Assembly (NCBI GenBank): GCA_050084985.1
Contig: JBITNC010000001.1
Location: forward strand, 194,556,001 to 194,620,000
Direction: 5' to 3'
DNA from: Nageia nagi
Lineage: Eukaryota; Pinophyta
Length of the DNA stretch: 64,000 bases
The first letter of the stretch is position 1; each line of letters starts with the position of its first letter. Below are positions 23,597 through 35,789 of this stretch, piece after piece. The position numbers and the translations under genes are program-made. Below the pieces are notes generated by a model. The model ran no database searches and had not been told where the DNA came from. It worked only from the letters and a program-made list of their open reading frames with translations.

Positions 23597-24477
23597 TTGG
23601 ATTTTGCCAACCTGTGGTTAGATCTAACATTTTTCAAAGATTTGGAGTTAATGTTTCTACAAAAAATTCAGATCTTCAGTTTCTAGCATCTGGGTGTTGA
23701 ATATTTTTGGGGGATCTAATAGATCAAGGAGGTTTGCATTTTAAAAGCAATTTTTCAAGGTTAAAAGACATTTTTTTAAAGAAAATCTGCATTCCTAGAC
23801 TAAGTCATCTAGAGTTGAGAGATAAGAATTGCAGGATTGAAAGCTATTTTCAAACATAGAATGTCTTGATCTATTATTTTAGCTAGTCAGAAAAATTTTG
23901 CTCAAGGATTCTAGGCAGAATTGGAGTTTTGAGTAAAAACATTTCTGTGAAATTTTCAGATCTAGCATTTTTTAGTGTTTTTCAATTGTGGGTATCTCAG
24001 TTTCAGAGTTTTTCAGAATTAGGGTTGCCAATTTTATAGTGAAAATCATTTTGGGTATTGCAGATTCTTGGTAATTTGTTTGGTTGCAGAAAGAAACCCT
24101 AATTTCGTGGTTATCTAGAAACCCTATTTTGAGGGGCTATTTGAGGCCAATTTTGGAGTTCCAACATCAGATCTAGCATACTAAGCTGAACATCTAACCC
24201 TAAGGGGTATGTTTGAACACTCTATATGCAGTTTTAAGCTTTTAGAAGGGTTTTTTAAAGGAAAAACAAGAAGGTGACGTTTTTGAAGATTCAGTTAATT
24301 GGAGGTATTTGTCGGGTAGATTTGAGCACCCATTAAGCTCTAGTTCTCATTGCCACCTTTAGAAAAAATGTTGAAATTTCTTTTATATGAGATCTAGCAT
24401 TTCCTATGATTTTTGACCTATTTTTCAGGAATTGTACAAATAAGGGTTTGAAGGTTAATGTTTGCTAAGAGTGGATC

Positions 24478-27400
24478 ATGGAACTATTCAGGAGAAAAGA
24501 GAATGAGCACAAGTTGGATGCAATAATTGTTTTGATGCAAAAGATGATGACATTAGAGGAAGCAAATAGACAAGCAATAGTGACATTAAAAAGGGTAAAC
24601 ATGCAACAAAATGGAACCAGTGAACCTAAGAGAGAGAAAAGACAAGTGCAACAAAAAATGACCATTCCCACCTTTAATGGTCAAGATAGTTTATCAACTT
24701 TGGGAAAAACAGAGAAAGCTGAAATTTTCCATAAAAAAGAAGAGCTTGAGGAGAATTGTGCAAAAAATTTTGAAGTTGTTCTTACCATTGAAAAAGAGGA
24801 AAGGGGCCAAACAAAAAATTTTGAAAAAAATGCAAGTAGTGAAGACATTTCAGCAATGGAGCATGGTTTGTCTAGCATGATTGATTTCACTCAAGAGATT
24901 GGTGATAAAGATGCTACTCTCCCACTTGAGGTATGTTTGAAAGAGAACCAAAATAGTTCCTTTCGTACATTTATACCTACACATGTTGAAAATGAATTCA
25001 ATGAGAAACATGATGCTCATGATTTGGTAAAAGAGTTAGAGAATGTTTCAAATTTGTTTTTTGCATACTCTATGGGAAAGCTACAAAAGGGTGTTGAAGA
25101 ATTTTCAGTTTGTGAAAGTTTGGAGAGAAATGGGCTAGAAATCCAAATTAAGCCCTTAGATAATTGTGATCATAATGGCCTTAGTTTTCCTTGTGTGAAG
25201 AGTCTTGTGAGGGAAAGATCAATCACATTTGAGAATTATGATCAATCTTTAAATGCATGGGATCCAGGAATTCTTTTCATATATGGTAAGAGTTCTTTTG
25301 GAGGAAAGAATCCCAAACATATTCAGCCATGGTACATGTCTCATACTCATCTCATGCGAGGAGGACAATCCTTTGACATTTCACAAGTTCTGTTATGTAA
25401 AAGTAAATTTACTACAGCCATAGTTCCTTCAAACAAAATGTTTATTTTTCTCATGTGGATGCATCAGCATGGTAGGAGGTGTAGAACACTTCTCAAGTGG
25501 GAAATTGCAGAAGGAGATACTTTTTCATGGACATATGTGGTATCTTTTCACTTATTTTTGTGGCTTTCGTGGATTTACAAATTGCTGATTCAATTTTGGT
25601 ATTTGGAGTGGACTTTTGAAGTCTTATATGTGGGTAGAATGGTGCAAAATTCTCACTTTTTTGCAATCAATAAATTTGATTTAAAAATCAAAAAAATTGC
25701 AGAAGAAAATGAAAACAATTGGCATATTTTTCATCATACATGTTCACATGATACTTTCAGTCTTTTAAACAGTTGGAACAGCCAACAAAGAAGCACCATG
25801 ATTGGAAAAATTGAGAGAATTACAGTTGCAAATTTGATGAATTTTTGGAGCAGCAAAAGGACTGATTCCACACTTGATTGAGAGACTTGTGTACATTTCA
25901 AGTATCGTTTAAAATGCAAATGGGATAGATGGGTTGTACTTTTTGTTGAACCTTGGCATGCATTGGTTCATAATTTCATCTTGATGATTTTTGATTTCAT
26001 TTTGAGAATGTGTAATAGTTCCAGATAGAAAGTTAATCATTTCATTTTCAGATTGTTGGAGTTGGAAGACATTTTGAGCAATTCATAGGTCTTAGAGAAG
26101 CACTTGGGTAGTCTTGATTGCATTTTTTCTACTTTTATACCGTTCATAGCCCTTGTGAAGACTCTTGAGTACACTTTGAAGCCCTTGTACATCTTCAATT
26201 CAGGTTTGATTTGGAGCACACTACATTGGAGGATTTTAAGTTGGTATTTGATCATTGACATACATAAGATGGCATACAGTTTTCAGATTGCAGAACTTAC
26301 ACATGGAACTGATTTGATTTGTGAGTTTATTTGGGCATACACAAAGGAAGGTTTTATATATACTTGTCAAAATATTAGTACATCTTCCTTCATGTTTTGC
26401 ACTCCACTTTGCAAGATGTTTTGGACTGTTCTGATGACAATTAGTGTGGCTACAATTTATACATATATGATTGTACATTGCATGATTTTTTATGCAATAA
26501 GAGTTGAGACTGATATGCATGAGTTGCAAAATTGCATATGTGTTCTTTTGCTCAACTTGGGTAAGGTAAAAACAGGAAATTTCATGTGTAAAGGTGCAAT
26601 GATCAATTATAGGGAGAAAAGGAAGATAAATTCATACTTGGGCAGACATGAAAACATTCCACAAAGGTACAAGTTGAATTCTGATTTTTATGACAGCAGT
26701 GTACTATTTCATTTGGGGCATGATGAGGATGAACTTGTTGATATAAAACATAATGAGTTTTAGAAATTGGTGTCTTGTGGTGATGCCAACATATTTGGGA
26801 AGGTAAATTATTTTCATTTTGCCGTGAATTTAAGTTATATGCTTTTTGCATTGGTTGGTTTTGAAACTGTATTTTTAGTTATGGGAGCACATAGTCATGA
26901 TTGTTGTGGTTTTGAACATAAAAGTGTGAGTAAGTCTTCATCCATGATGTGCACATTTAGTTCAAAGTTACTACAACAGTATGAAGAAGTATTGGAAAAG
27001 GTGTGCAACATGTTTTTGACCAAGGAAAGTATTTTTGATGAAGTCACTAATATTTGGCATGGTTTGAAAGTCATATGGGAGGTAATAAATTATGTAATTG
27101 GTTGTGATATTACTACTGTACATTTCATTTTCAGACACTATTTTCTTGAGATATTTGCTAGTTATCTTTCATTCATGCATGGCACAATGATGGGAAATAA
27201 TGAAAGCACAAGGTTAGATAAGTGTAATGCATTTATGGCTATTGGAAAGAGAAAACCAAACCTGTTACACTTTTATTCCAGCCAATTTTCCAAGAGCTCA
27301 ATCATCATTATTGATGATTTATTGATGCTTCTACATAATGCAACTATGAGGGATGGAGAATCACACAGTTTGCCTACATTTTGGGAGTACAAAACTTATG

Positions 27401-27740
27401 TTTTTACTGTTGTTATCAGAAAATCAAACTTGTTATGTATTCATGATGGACTTGGTGATGAAGAAGCAATATGGACTTTTGCCACATTTAGAAGTATGAC
27501 TTGTTTTCATGAACACCATTGCTTTGATTTGGGTTTGAAAGTTACTATTTCAGTTTTGGCTAGTTTGAGAGATGCAATTTCAGCCTTTGGAAGCTTGGGT
27601 TATATTTGTTTTGGGCATAAACATAATATGAATAATAAGTTTCAGATTTTGATATGCACACTCAGTTCAGTTTTGAAACAATAGTATGAAAGGACATGTA
27701 AGCAGTACAACTATTGGAAACAATTAAGGAATGATTTTAG
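24478..27740 (+). pseudogene. L protein: giant ORF of unknown function
   Basis: One reading frame runs from the ATG at 24478 for about 1085 codons, interrupted by only a TGA (25879) and four TAG codons (about 26026, 26086, 26761 and 27682). The first 70 residues are a charged helix followed by MTIPTFNGQ, reminiscent of the start of a gypsy gag capsid. Next is an acidic Glu-rich region, then long stretches rich in aromatic and aliphatic residues, including likely membrane-spanning segments (for example FLWLSWIYKLLIQFWYL near 25560). I see no zinc knuckle, protease, RT, RNase H or integrase motif. It is the only ORF of the L element. The high hydrophobicity argues against an ordinary capsid. 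Its function is unknown. Confidence 0.65.
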
Positions 27741-28009
27741 ATAATTTTGGGAGGTTTCAACGGTCTTCATTCATTGCTGTATTGAAGAAATCAGACCTGT
27801 TTCATACTCAGTTTTGGCTAGCCTGCGTTAAATCAGACTTAACTTCACTCAATTTTGAGGCATATGGAGGTTTGAGAGAGATTTGGGAAAGTTTTGGTAA
27901 AGTTCTCTTTGGTAGAATTGTTTGGGATCCTGGTATCAGAGATGATTTAAATTTGTTTCAGCTGAGCAGGGTAGAGTTGGTGTTGGGATTGCTTGAGGAC
28001 AAGCAATTT

Positions 28010-28023
28010 GAGAAAGGCGGACT
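28010..28023 (+). other. Polypurine tract of L element
   Basis: gagaaaggcggact immediately precedes the 3' LTR, in the position of the plus-strand primer. Confidence 0.7.
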
Positions 28024-28876
28024 TGTAATGACCCTATTTTTAAGAATATCTTGCATTTGGGATTTTCCACAAATCTTTTCTCCTACAAGTCAGATATGGT
28101 CGTTGCACCTTCAGAATTGGATAGAGCATCTCATGGCATTTGTTTTAAGTGGTCACATGACCCCTTTTGGACAAGAAATGAAGGAGTTATGACTACTTGA
28201 AGTTCGCCAGTTGGACCAGTCTTCCATATCGTGCCTACACACGAAAATTCACTTAACTTAGTGGATTTTTACTTAAAAGTGCAATGTTGAATTATAATAA
28301 ACTTTTATGTTATTCTAATATTATTTTAAGTACTTTTATTTGTAATAAGGCCAATCAATGGCTTAGATTAGCTTAGAGGGGTCAATGCAAGATTAGGCTT
28401 GGAGTCTATATAAGGAGATGCAACACTCCATTTTGGGTATGTTATGTGATATGAGAATTGAATATTGAAACCCTAGAGTTTCCATGAGTTAAGATTGCAG
28501 GTCTTGCTCATTCCCATAGTGCATTGGAGGTGCATGGTTGGCGACTTGGCAATATCATTGAAGGTGTTTATTGCCCTAAAATATCAAAAATACAAAAAAA
28601 GGCATCTGTGAGTGGTTTGTGGCATTTCTTTTGTGGAGGGATTCACTCAGTTTGGAAAGTTTGTATCTGCATTTTTAGTTTCGTGAGAATTCCATTTGTC
28701 CATTCCAGCTTGTATTGGTTTGAAAATATTTAATATATGATATTGGCTGATTTCTCCTCATACTAGTGTTATTTTATGAGCAATTTCTGAGTTATTTTAT
28801 TGCTGCAATTTATTTTTGCATTTTTATATTGAGGGTTTGCTAGAAATAAAAAAATAAAAATAAAAGGAACATTACA
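28024..28876 (+). repeat. 3' LTR of L element
   Basis: The 853-bp LTR ends aggaacattaca, followed by the duplication gactc. A TATA-like tctatataagg lies near 28404. Confidence 0.9.
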
Positions 28877-28881
28877 GACTC

Positions 28882-29010
28882 CTTATCAGAAGAGGGTGAT
28901 AACGCAGCTATGTCAAGGAAAAGAGGCAAATTTTTGATGGATTCTGAAGATGAAGAAGAAGAGGTGGAGAAAGAGGCATTGCCCCCTCAGCAAGAAAAGT
29001 AGTGGTCACA
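28882..29010 (+). pseudogene. Gag-like ORF G, 3' part
   Basis: The frame that stops at the L insertion resumes here: an LSEEGD segment, a basic SRKRGK patch, then a run of acidic residues (SEDEEEEVE) and a TAG near 29003. It is open without any stop, which suggests the ORF was still intact when the L element landed. Confidence 0.5.
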
Positions 29011-30325
29011 TCTGTTGTGCCTACACAACACCCCCCAAAAGTTTGCATTTTGAGGACCCTCATAAACTAAAACATGAAGGCATAGAAGAAATTTTATTTA
29101 GGGAAATGCATGCATCATAGTTCAGCAAGAGGAAACATGTCAAAATCTATCAAAATCTGCACCTTCATGATGAAATCCAATTGAAAAAATGGCATTTAAC
29201 ACGTCCCCTAAAATGTGCACCCTCCTTCATGCTACATTTTTTTGAGTTCAGATTTGCATTTTCGATCTAAAAATTTCATTTTTAGGTCCCCTCATGCTGT
29301 AAAATTTGCATCTCCTTCATTGCATCCACATACGGAAGTCATTTTGGTTAGTTTTTGAAGAAAAAGTGTGTTTCCCCCTAGTTGCACGCTTTGAGGCCCA
29401 AAACAATGCAACCAAGGCTATACGCTTTCCCATACTTAGAAAACATTTTGAAGTTATCGAGGAAAAGGAGACGGCATATGTTTTGAGGGACATGCTTTTG
29501 CATGCCCCCTAAACGGTGTGCCCAAACAAGAAAGAGGCTCAATACTTAGTCATTTTTTTGAGCAAGTTGCAAAACAACCCAAGCACACGTTTTCAGAGAC
29601 ATGCTTTTGCATGTCCCATAACTGGGGCACCAAACTTCAAGGAGTGAAAAACGGCTAAGCGTTGGACCCAGGTGTGGACAAGTGTGATCACATGAATTCA
29701 ACCTTCACTTGCACCAATTACATAGTGACACCCATTCAATCTTGAGAAGGCTATAAAAGGAAGGTTGGCCTCAATATTCAGTTTGGATGGCTAAATTTGG
29801 AGCCCTTTGCAGAGTAAAGTGGCAAAAGCATGTACCCTAAAATGTGTGCCCTATTTTGAATTGCATTTTTTGAAGTTATTTTCATTATTTTAAAGAATTT
29901 CTTGCATTGGGAGGTGTGCCACAAGCCCAATCGCACCATTTCTGGTGTATGCTTGGGCACTCACCCAAATTGGTGCACCCAATCTCAGACGTCTTAACCC
30001 AAGAATAAAATTGACTAAGTGTGAGATCCAAGAAGAGGAGCACTAAGCGCTTGCTTTCAGGTACATGCTTTTGCACCCATCCCAAAAGGTGTGACCAGGA
30101 TACAGAACTTTCAAGTATGATGGAAATCATCTAAGTCCTTTTCGTCCACCAAGGTTGATAGGTGCATGTATTCCGGGACATGCTTTTCCACTCATACAGA
30201 ACCATGCGCCCATCATTTTGGCTCCATCATTTGACCTCACTACCAACCAACCAGAGGATGACACATGGCAAGCTTGGAGACTATAAATATCAAGTCATCC
30301 CTTAATCATTTTCACCACTTCATTT
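29011..30325 (+). repeat. TATA-containing tandem repeat array, left part
   Basis: Degenerate units repeat the motif acatgcttttgcac followed by ggtgcaccc-like sequence (examples start near 29490, 29600, 29948, 30062 and 30178). TATA boxes at about 29752 (tataaaagg) and 30292 (tataaata) are spaced about 0.5 kb, so there seems to be a larger unit of about 500 bp. The array continues at 39612 after the copia insertion. It lies upstream of the S ORF and looks like a multi-unit promoter. It has no convincing coding frame. Confidence 0.6.
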
Positions 30326-30815
30326 TGAAGGAATTAGGACTACACTAATCCTCAAGGTCCAAGACTATAGAAAACTATCATTCAACATTTACAACTAATA
30401 ACACCATTCACACAAGATAACACAAATATAATGTGGTTCCTCCCTCCTTGGGAGTACATCCACAACTAGTTCTCAATTCTCAATCTATGCACCTCTTACT
30501 ACAATTCTCTTTCTCTCCTCTACACAAACTAGTAGAGTAATCTTACTTCAAATCTTAGTTATGTTACAAGAGGAGAGGCCCTCTATTTATAGCTTGAGAG
30601 CACCTCCCTAACCTCCCTTTAACCCAAGGGTAAGGTTAGGGTTACAATAAATGTATGACCTAACTTTAACCTACCAACTAACCCATGGTAAGGTCAAAGT
30701 CCACACATAATAAAGAATTCAATTAATCCCTTAAGGTATCTACATATCCTTTAAGTGATTAATTGAATTTACAAGGAGTTTAGATATTCACAATATTTCA
30801 TTACAAATTCTAACA
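30326..30815 (-). repeat. 3' LTR of copia element
   Basis: The 490-bp LTR has TG...CA ends and a TATA box (tataaatagagggcc on the minus strand, near 30590). The polypurine tract aagggggag lies just internal at about 30816-30825. Confidence 0.92.
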
Positions 30816-31290
30816 CTCCCCCTTAATGCAATATTGGGATAGAGCGTAGAAGAGAGAAGAGAGAGAGTAAGAGAGAGTTCTCTTCTATAGAGATACAAAT
30901 GGAGATGAGAATATTTACATATTTGAGAATTTTTTTGAGAACTAGTATGAGACTCACTACATTACCATTTGACAAAATAGTTTACAATACAATCATTAAC
31001 CACCACTGATTTCACTGTACATAGTAGTCGATCAATTTTAAGCTGACATGTGAGTCTCCATGAGCTTGCTTACACAAGGTGAGTAACCTGCATTTCTGAA
31101 GAAGATCTTGCATGCTACAAGCAACTCATGAACAAAATCAGTTAGATGCATCATATATTCAAATAAGAGAATCAAATAATGCCATCTTATAAATAACTGA
31201 TCAATGGTGCACTATAAGTCATCACGGAGATGCCAAGCCATCACTCATACTCACCTGTTGCATATAGACATGTGTTGATTATTAATAGAG

Positions 31291-31800
31291 CATAAAAATT
31301 GTACAAGTTTCTCACGCAGAGCAAACTTACCACGAAGGTATAGAATGTACAACAAGTTCCTCACGCAGAGCGAACTTACCACGGAGGTATATTAATTATA
31401 TGCTCAAAAATTGTACAACAAGTTTCTCACGCAGAGCAAACTTACCACGGAGGTATAAAATGTACAAGTTTGTCACACAGAGCAAACTTACCACGGAGGT
31501 ATAAAAATGTACAACAAGTTTGTCACACAGAGCAAACTTACCACGGAGGTATAAAATGTACAACAAGTTTGTCATGCAGAGCAAACTTACCACGGAGGTA
31601 TAAAAATGTACAACAAGTTTGTCATGCAGAGCAAACTTACCACGGAGGTATAAAATATACAACAAGTTTGTCATGCAGAGCAAACTTACCACGGAGGTAT
31701 AAAAATGTACAACAAGTTTGTCACACAGAGCAAACTTACCATGGAGGTATAAAAATGTACAAGTTTGTCACGCAGAGCAAACTTACCATGGAGGTATATC
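31291..31800. repeat. Tandem repeat in copia 3' UTR, 10 units
   Basis: Ten units of about 46-51 bp contain the core gcaaacttaccacggagg plus a cacgcagag/tcacacag and tgtacaacaag part. They lie between the pol stop and the 3' LTR. The sister copia copy has only two units at the same place (61995-62095), so the array expanded or contracted. It happens to be open in two frames, which gives misleading repetitive ORFs. Confidence 0.92.
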
Positions 31801-31872
31801 ATAATCAACACACACTATATAACAACAACAAAAGAGCCTCTTAGAGGTGAAGTTGTCATCACTAACAAAAGT

Positions 31873-33255
31873 TCAAACTTCACTCCCCCTTGAGGGCAAC
31901 TTCACCAACCTGAGAGAATCCCTAAGCTTGCTGAACTGAGCTTCAGGAAGGGGCTTGGTGAATAAATCAGCGAAATTTTCAGTAGATGGACAATACTCCA
32001 AGTGTATGATGTCATCTAGAACCTTCTCCCTGATAAAATGGGCTTGGATTTCCACATGTTTGGTTCTCTAATGGAACACAGGATTCTTAGCCAAAGAGAT
32101 AGCCGATTGATTGTCTGAAGAAATAAGAGATGGGCTATTTTGCTTATACCCAATTTCATTTAGAAGATGCCTAAGCCAAATAGCTTCTTGGGCGGCAACA
32201 GACATGGCTCGATATTCGGCTTCGGTGGTAGAAAGAGTCACAGTAGGTTGCTTCTTGGAAGCCCAAGAGATAGCACCTGAACCAATGCTGAACACATATG
32301 TAGAGGTTGATTTTCTGTCATCTCTATCTCCCCCATAATCAGAATCTGAGAACCCGGAGAGAACAAGCGAGGGCACTTTGGAATACTTAAGAGCAAGATC
32401 CTTTGTCCCTGCCACATACCTCAAGATTTGCTTAACAGCATTGAGGTGTTCAACATATGGTTTTTGCATGAATCGTGCCATCAGATTCACTGCAAAGGCA
32501 ATATCAGGTCGAGAGATAGTCAGATACAGAAGACTACCGATCAATTGCCTATAAGCTGTAGCATCAGCCAACTGAGAATATGAGCTCAATGATACAACGA
32601 TTCTAGGAGAAATAGGTATTACAGCATATCTACACTCCTCCATTCCAAACTTTTGCAAGATGTCTGATATATACTTAGATTGACTAAGATAAGTACAATC
32701 TTTGTGTTGGTATACTTGCATCCCAAGATAGTAATGCAATAGACATAGATCAGTCATTTTAAATGTTGCCTTCAGTTTGGATATGCACTCTTAGATGATT
32801 TCAATATTATTACCAGTTATGAGAAGATCATCCACATAAAGAAGAATTAAGACCACGTCTTTTCCTTGATTGAGTACATAGAGATCTGAGTCAGAGAAGC
32901 ACTTGGAAAAACCAATATCTTCAAAGAATCCTGAAATTTTCTTGTACCATGCTCTAGGTGCTTGCTTAAGTCCATACAAGGACTTCTTTAGCTTGCACAC
33001 AAGAGACTCTTTACCTTCTGGAATAAATCCTTTTGGTTGATTCATGTAGATTTCTACATCTAAGTCACCATTGAGAAATGCACTCTTGACATCAAGTTGA
33101 AAAACTTTCCATCCTTGAGCTGCAAAAAGAGCAAGGATTATCCTGACATTAGGCATCTTGGCCACAGGAGCAAAGGTTTCCTCATAATCAATACCATATT
33201 TCTGAGCGAATCCTTTGGCCACTAACCTTGCTTTGTATTTTTCAATTTCTCCATC
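31873..33255 (-). pseudogene. Copia reverse transcriptase and RNase H
   Basis: The frame runs from KARLVAKGFAQKYG through the RVT_2 core (QLDVKSAFLNGDL, KSLYGLKQAPRAWY) and the catalytic YVDDLLITG, to RNase H with SDSDYGGD and the KHVEIQAHFIREK end. Two nonsense codons interrupt it, at 32791 (TAA where the sister copy has CAA) and 32068 (TAG where the sister copy has CAG). Apart from these, all catalytic Asp residues of both domains are present. It would make the cDNA of the element. Confidence 0.92.
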
Positions 33256-33279
33256 AAAATTGTACTTGACCTTGTATAT

Positions 33280-34233
33280 CTATTTATTTCCAATCACATT
33301 TTTCTCATTGGGATAAGGAACCAAATTCCAAGTTTCAGTTTTCATGAGCGCCTCATACTCAACTTTCATAGCTTCCATCCAACACTCTTGCTTGGAAGCT
33401 TCTTTGAAGGTTGATGGCTTATTCGTATTATCAATTTTGGCAAATAAGGATTTATTCAGGGTCATACTTCTTGTAATTCTCTGAGCTGGAGAATTTTGCT
33501 CTTGTGATGACTTCCCTACATGATCATCCAACCAGTTAGGTGCAGGCGAAGAATCATCTGAATTAGACACCTCAGCATGAGAAGTCGTATCCTCAGGAAG
33601 TTCATTGAACTTGATATCCCTAGAAACAAAGACTGTTTTATGGGATGAGGAGTAGAGCCTGTAACCTCTATGCTGATTATCATACCCCACAAAGATGCAT
33701 TTTTCTAATCTTTTATCCAACTTCTTTCTTTTCTCTGAGGTAATGAAGGCAAATGCATCACAACCGAAGACCCTAAAGTGTGAGATGTTAGGTTTCTTTC
33801 CTGTCCATGCTTCATACGGAGTTTTACCTTCAACTGCTTTAGTAGGACACCTATTTAGGGTGTGAATAGCAGTGTGAACAGCTTCACCCCATAAGAAACT
33901 AGGAAGGTTACCCAACATGCACCTTGCCATTTCCATAATGGTTCGATTCTTCCTTTCAGCAACTCCATTTTGTTGAAGAGTGTAAGGGATTGTGAATTGC
34001 CGCTTGATCCCATGTTTAACACAATAGTCATTAAACTCATTGCTATTATACTCACCTCTATTATCAGATCTTAGCATCTTGATCTTAAAATCAGTTTGAT
34101 TTTCAACAAGAGCCTTGAAGTCTTTAAACCTGTCAAAAGTTTGATCCTTGTGCTCAAGTAGATAACCAAATGTCATCCTACTGAAGTCATCAATGAAGGT
34201 CAGAACATAAGAAGCTCCCCCTAGAGACTTAGT
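33280..34233 (-). pseudogene. Copia integrase core and C-terminal region
   Basis: The core segment includes LRSDNRGEYNS (second catalytic Asp) and NGVAERKNRTI (catalytic Glu), followed by the FGCDAFAF block, the FVGYDNQHRGYR GKGY-like motif and a Ser/Asp-rich linker leading to RT. A TAG at 33280-33282 replaces Trp at the join to RT (NK-stop-IYK), and a TAG at 34231-34233 cuts it from the upstream part. It would insert the cDNA into the genome. Confidence 0.9.
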
Positions 34234-34985
34234 CTAAAATGGACCCATCAAATCTGAATGCACAAGTTGAAGAGGACGAGTAGCCCGAGTTGCCTTATCT
34301 TTTTCAAACTTTTGCCTATTCATCTTTCCTAGAATGCATCTTTCACAAAGACCAATTGTGGGTGAAATATTAGGTAAACCTTCCACAAGTTCTTGATTTT
34401 TCATATCTTGAATACTCTTGTGGTTAAGGTGCCCTAATCGTTGATGCCAAAGATTGCCCTTTGAACAAACATTTATAGCAAGACACATTTTTGAAGAAAC
34501 TTGATCCACAATATAAAGGTCATCCTTTACTGATTCTTTCATCAAGGTGGCAAGTCCTTTCTTAACACACCAGGAGTGTGAGGTAAACTCAAATGAGTAT
34601 CCTTTCCTTGTAATCTGAATTATGGAGATAAGATTCATCCTTAGTTTAGGCACATAAAAGACATTATCAAGAGCCTTTCCATGAATCTTCACACTCCCTA
34701 TTCCTTGAACATCAAGGACTGTATTATCACCTATCACAACTACATCCTTCTTGTACTTATGAAAGTTTTCAAACTTATCCTTTTCATAACACATGTGATT
34801 AGTGCATCCTGAATCAACAATCCAATCATTTGAAATAGTTTGAGTCATTGAGTAGTAGGCAACAGTAGTAGCATGCTTGTTCTTCTTTTTATTATTGAAA
34901 TTTCTCACATTTGCATTTCCCTTGCCTTTTTGAGCAAATTTCTTTTTACGACAATCATACTCTTTGTGCCCAAAGATGCCACAAA
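34234..34985 (-). pseudogene. Copia zinc knuckle, protease and integrase N-terminus
   Basis: This begins with the gag zinc knuckle CNFCGIFGHKEYDC, which is in this frame rather than that of the upstream gag because of a one-base deletion near 34995. The aspartic protease follows (WIVDSGCTNHM, catalytic DSG), then the pre-integrase domain with LWHQRLGHLN and the CERC zinc pair. It ends at a TAG after GPF. Confidence 0.9.
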
Positions 34986-34992
34986 AGTTACA

Positions 34993-35789
34993 ATTTCATC
35001 AAACTTTTCCTGAGGTGTTGGATTGCTTGATCCAGCTTTGTCATTCCTTTGCATGAAGTTGCCATTATTATTGCCCTTTTTCTCATACTTCCTGAAGGTA
35101 GATGAGGATTTGTTATCTTTGAATTTATAATGATTGAACTTCTTCTTGAAAGGAGTTTTGGTTGCTCCTAGAGCAATGCTATTGTCCTTTCGAGAAAGGT
35201 TCAACATTTTTTTATTCAAAGTTTCCTCGTGCTTCAGAAGGAGTCTAGAAAGGTTATCAAGAGAAATGACATCTTCTTCATCATCGAGCCTAGTTTCCAT
35301 AACCGTGACAAAGTTACTGAACTTTGTAGAAAGGCTTTGAAGAATGATGAAGACCATGAATTCATCATTGATCCAGTTGCACCCATAGCCAACCAGTTGT
35401 GTCCTGAGGTCAATGATTTTGTTCAAGTAAATAGAAGCACTTTCATCTTCACCTTGATGATATTGCAACAACTTTTGTAAAATGGTGAACCTCCTTGAAA
35501 ATTTTGACCCAAGGTAAATTTTCTTCAGCCTATCCCAAGCTTCCTTTGCTGATGTTGAAGAAGAGATCATGAGAAGTACGTCATCTGAAATTGCATGATA
35601 AATCATTGAGGTTGCTAACTCATTCTTTGAGTTGTAGATTTCAAGTGCCTTCTCATTTGTAGGAGCGACCATGTCTTCATTAACTGTCTGCCACAGCTTC
35701 CTTGCTTGTAACTCAGCTTTCATACAAGGTTCCCATATGCCAAAGTTAGAACCATCGAGTATATGCTTGGGTATGAAGGTTTCAACCAT
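34993..35789 (-). pseudogene. Copia gag
   Basis: A UBN2/DUF4219-type capsid protein starts at the Met before VETFIPKHILDG (an upstream Met at 35837 would add a hydrophobic stretch encoded in the leader). It continues with FGIWEPCMKAELQ, a SxSTSAKEAWDRLKKIY block, and a basic Lys/Asn-rich tail. The frame then slips by one base just before the zinc knuckle, so capsid and nucleocapsid are no longer joined. It would package the element RNA. Confidence 0.88.

Larger units (their letters stand above)
22731..28876 (+). mobile_element. L element: LTR retrotransposon without RT, TSD gactc
   Basis: This 6146-bp element has 853-bp LTRs at 22731-23583 and 28024-28876, a primer-binding site, a polypurine tract and exact gactc duplications (22726-22730, 28877-28881). 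The LTRs differ at only a few percent of positions, so insertion is fairly recent. The 4.4-kb interior holds one long broken ORF with no reverse transcriptase, integrase or protease motif. It fits a large retrotransposon derivative that would depend on another element for copying. Confidence 0.9.

Noticed and set aside
24478-27740. L ORF as a chloroplast- or mitochondrion-derived membrane protein gene
   Set aside because: Hydrophobic segments suggested this, but the ORF lies strictly between the LTRs, in sense with them, and I recognise no organellar protein in it.
31291-31800. Possible CRISPR-like array
   Set aside because: Units are contiguous tandem copies without unique spacers, inside a plant retrotransposon.
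31470-31844. Open frames on both strands with a repeating His-Thr-Glu-Gln or Leu-Tyr-Leu-Arg pattern
   Set aside because: They arise because a ~48-bp tandem repeat lacks stops in those frames; the repeat is in the 3' UTR of a copia element.
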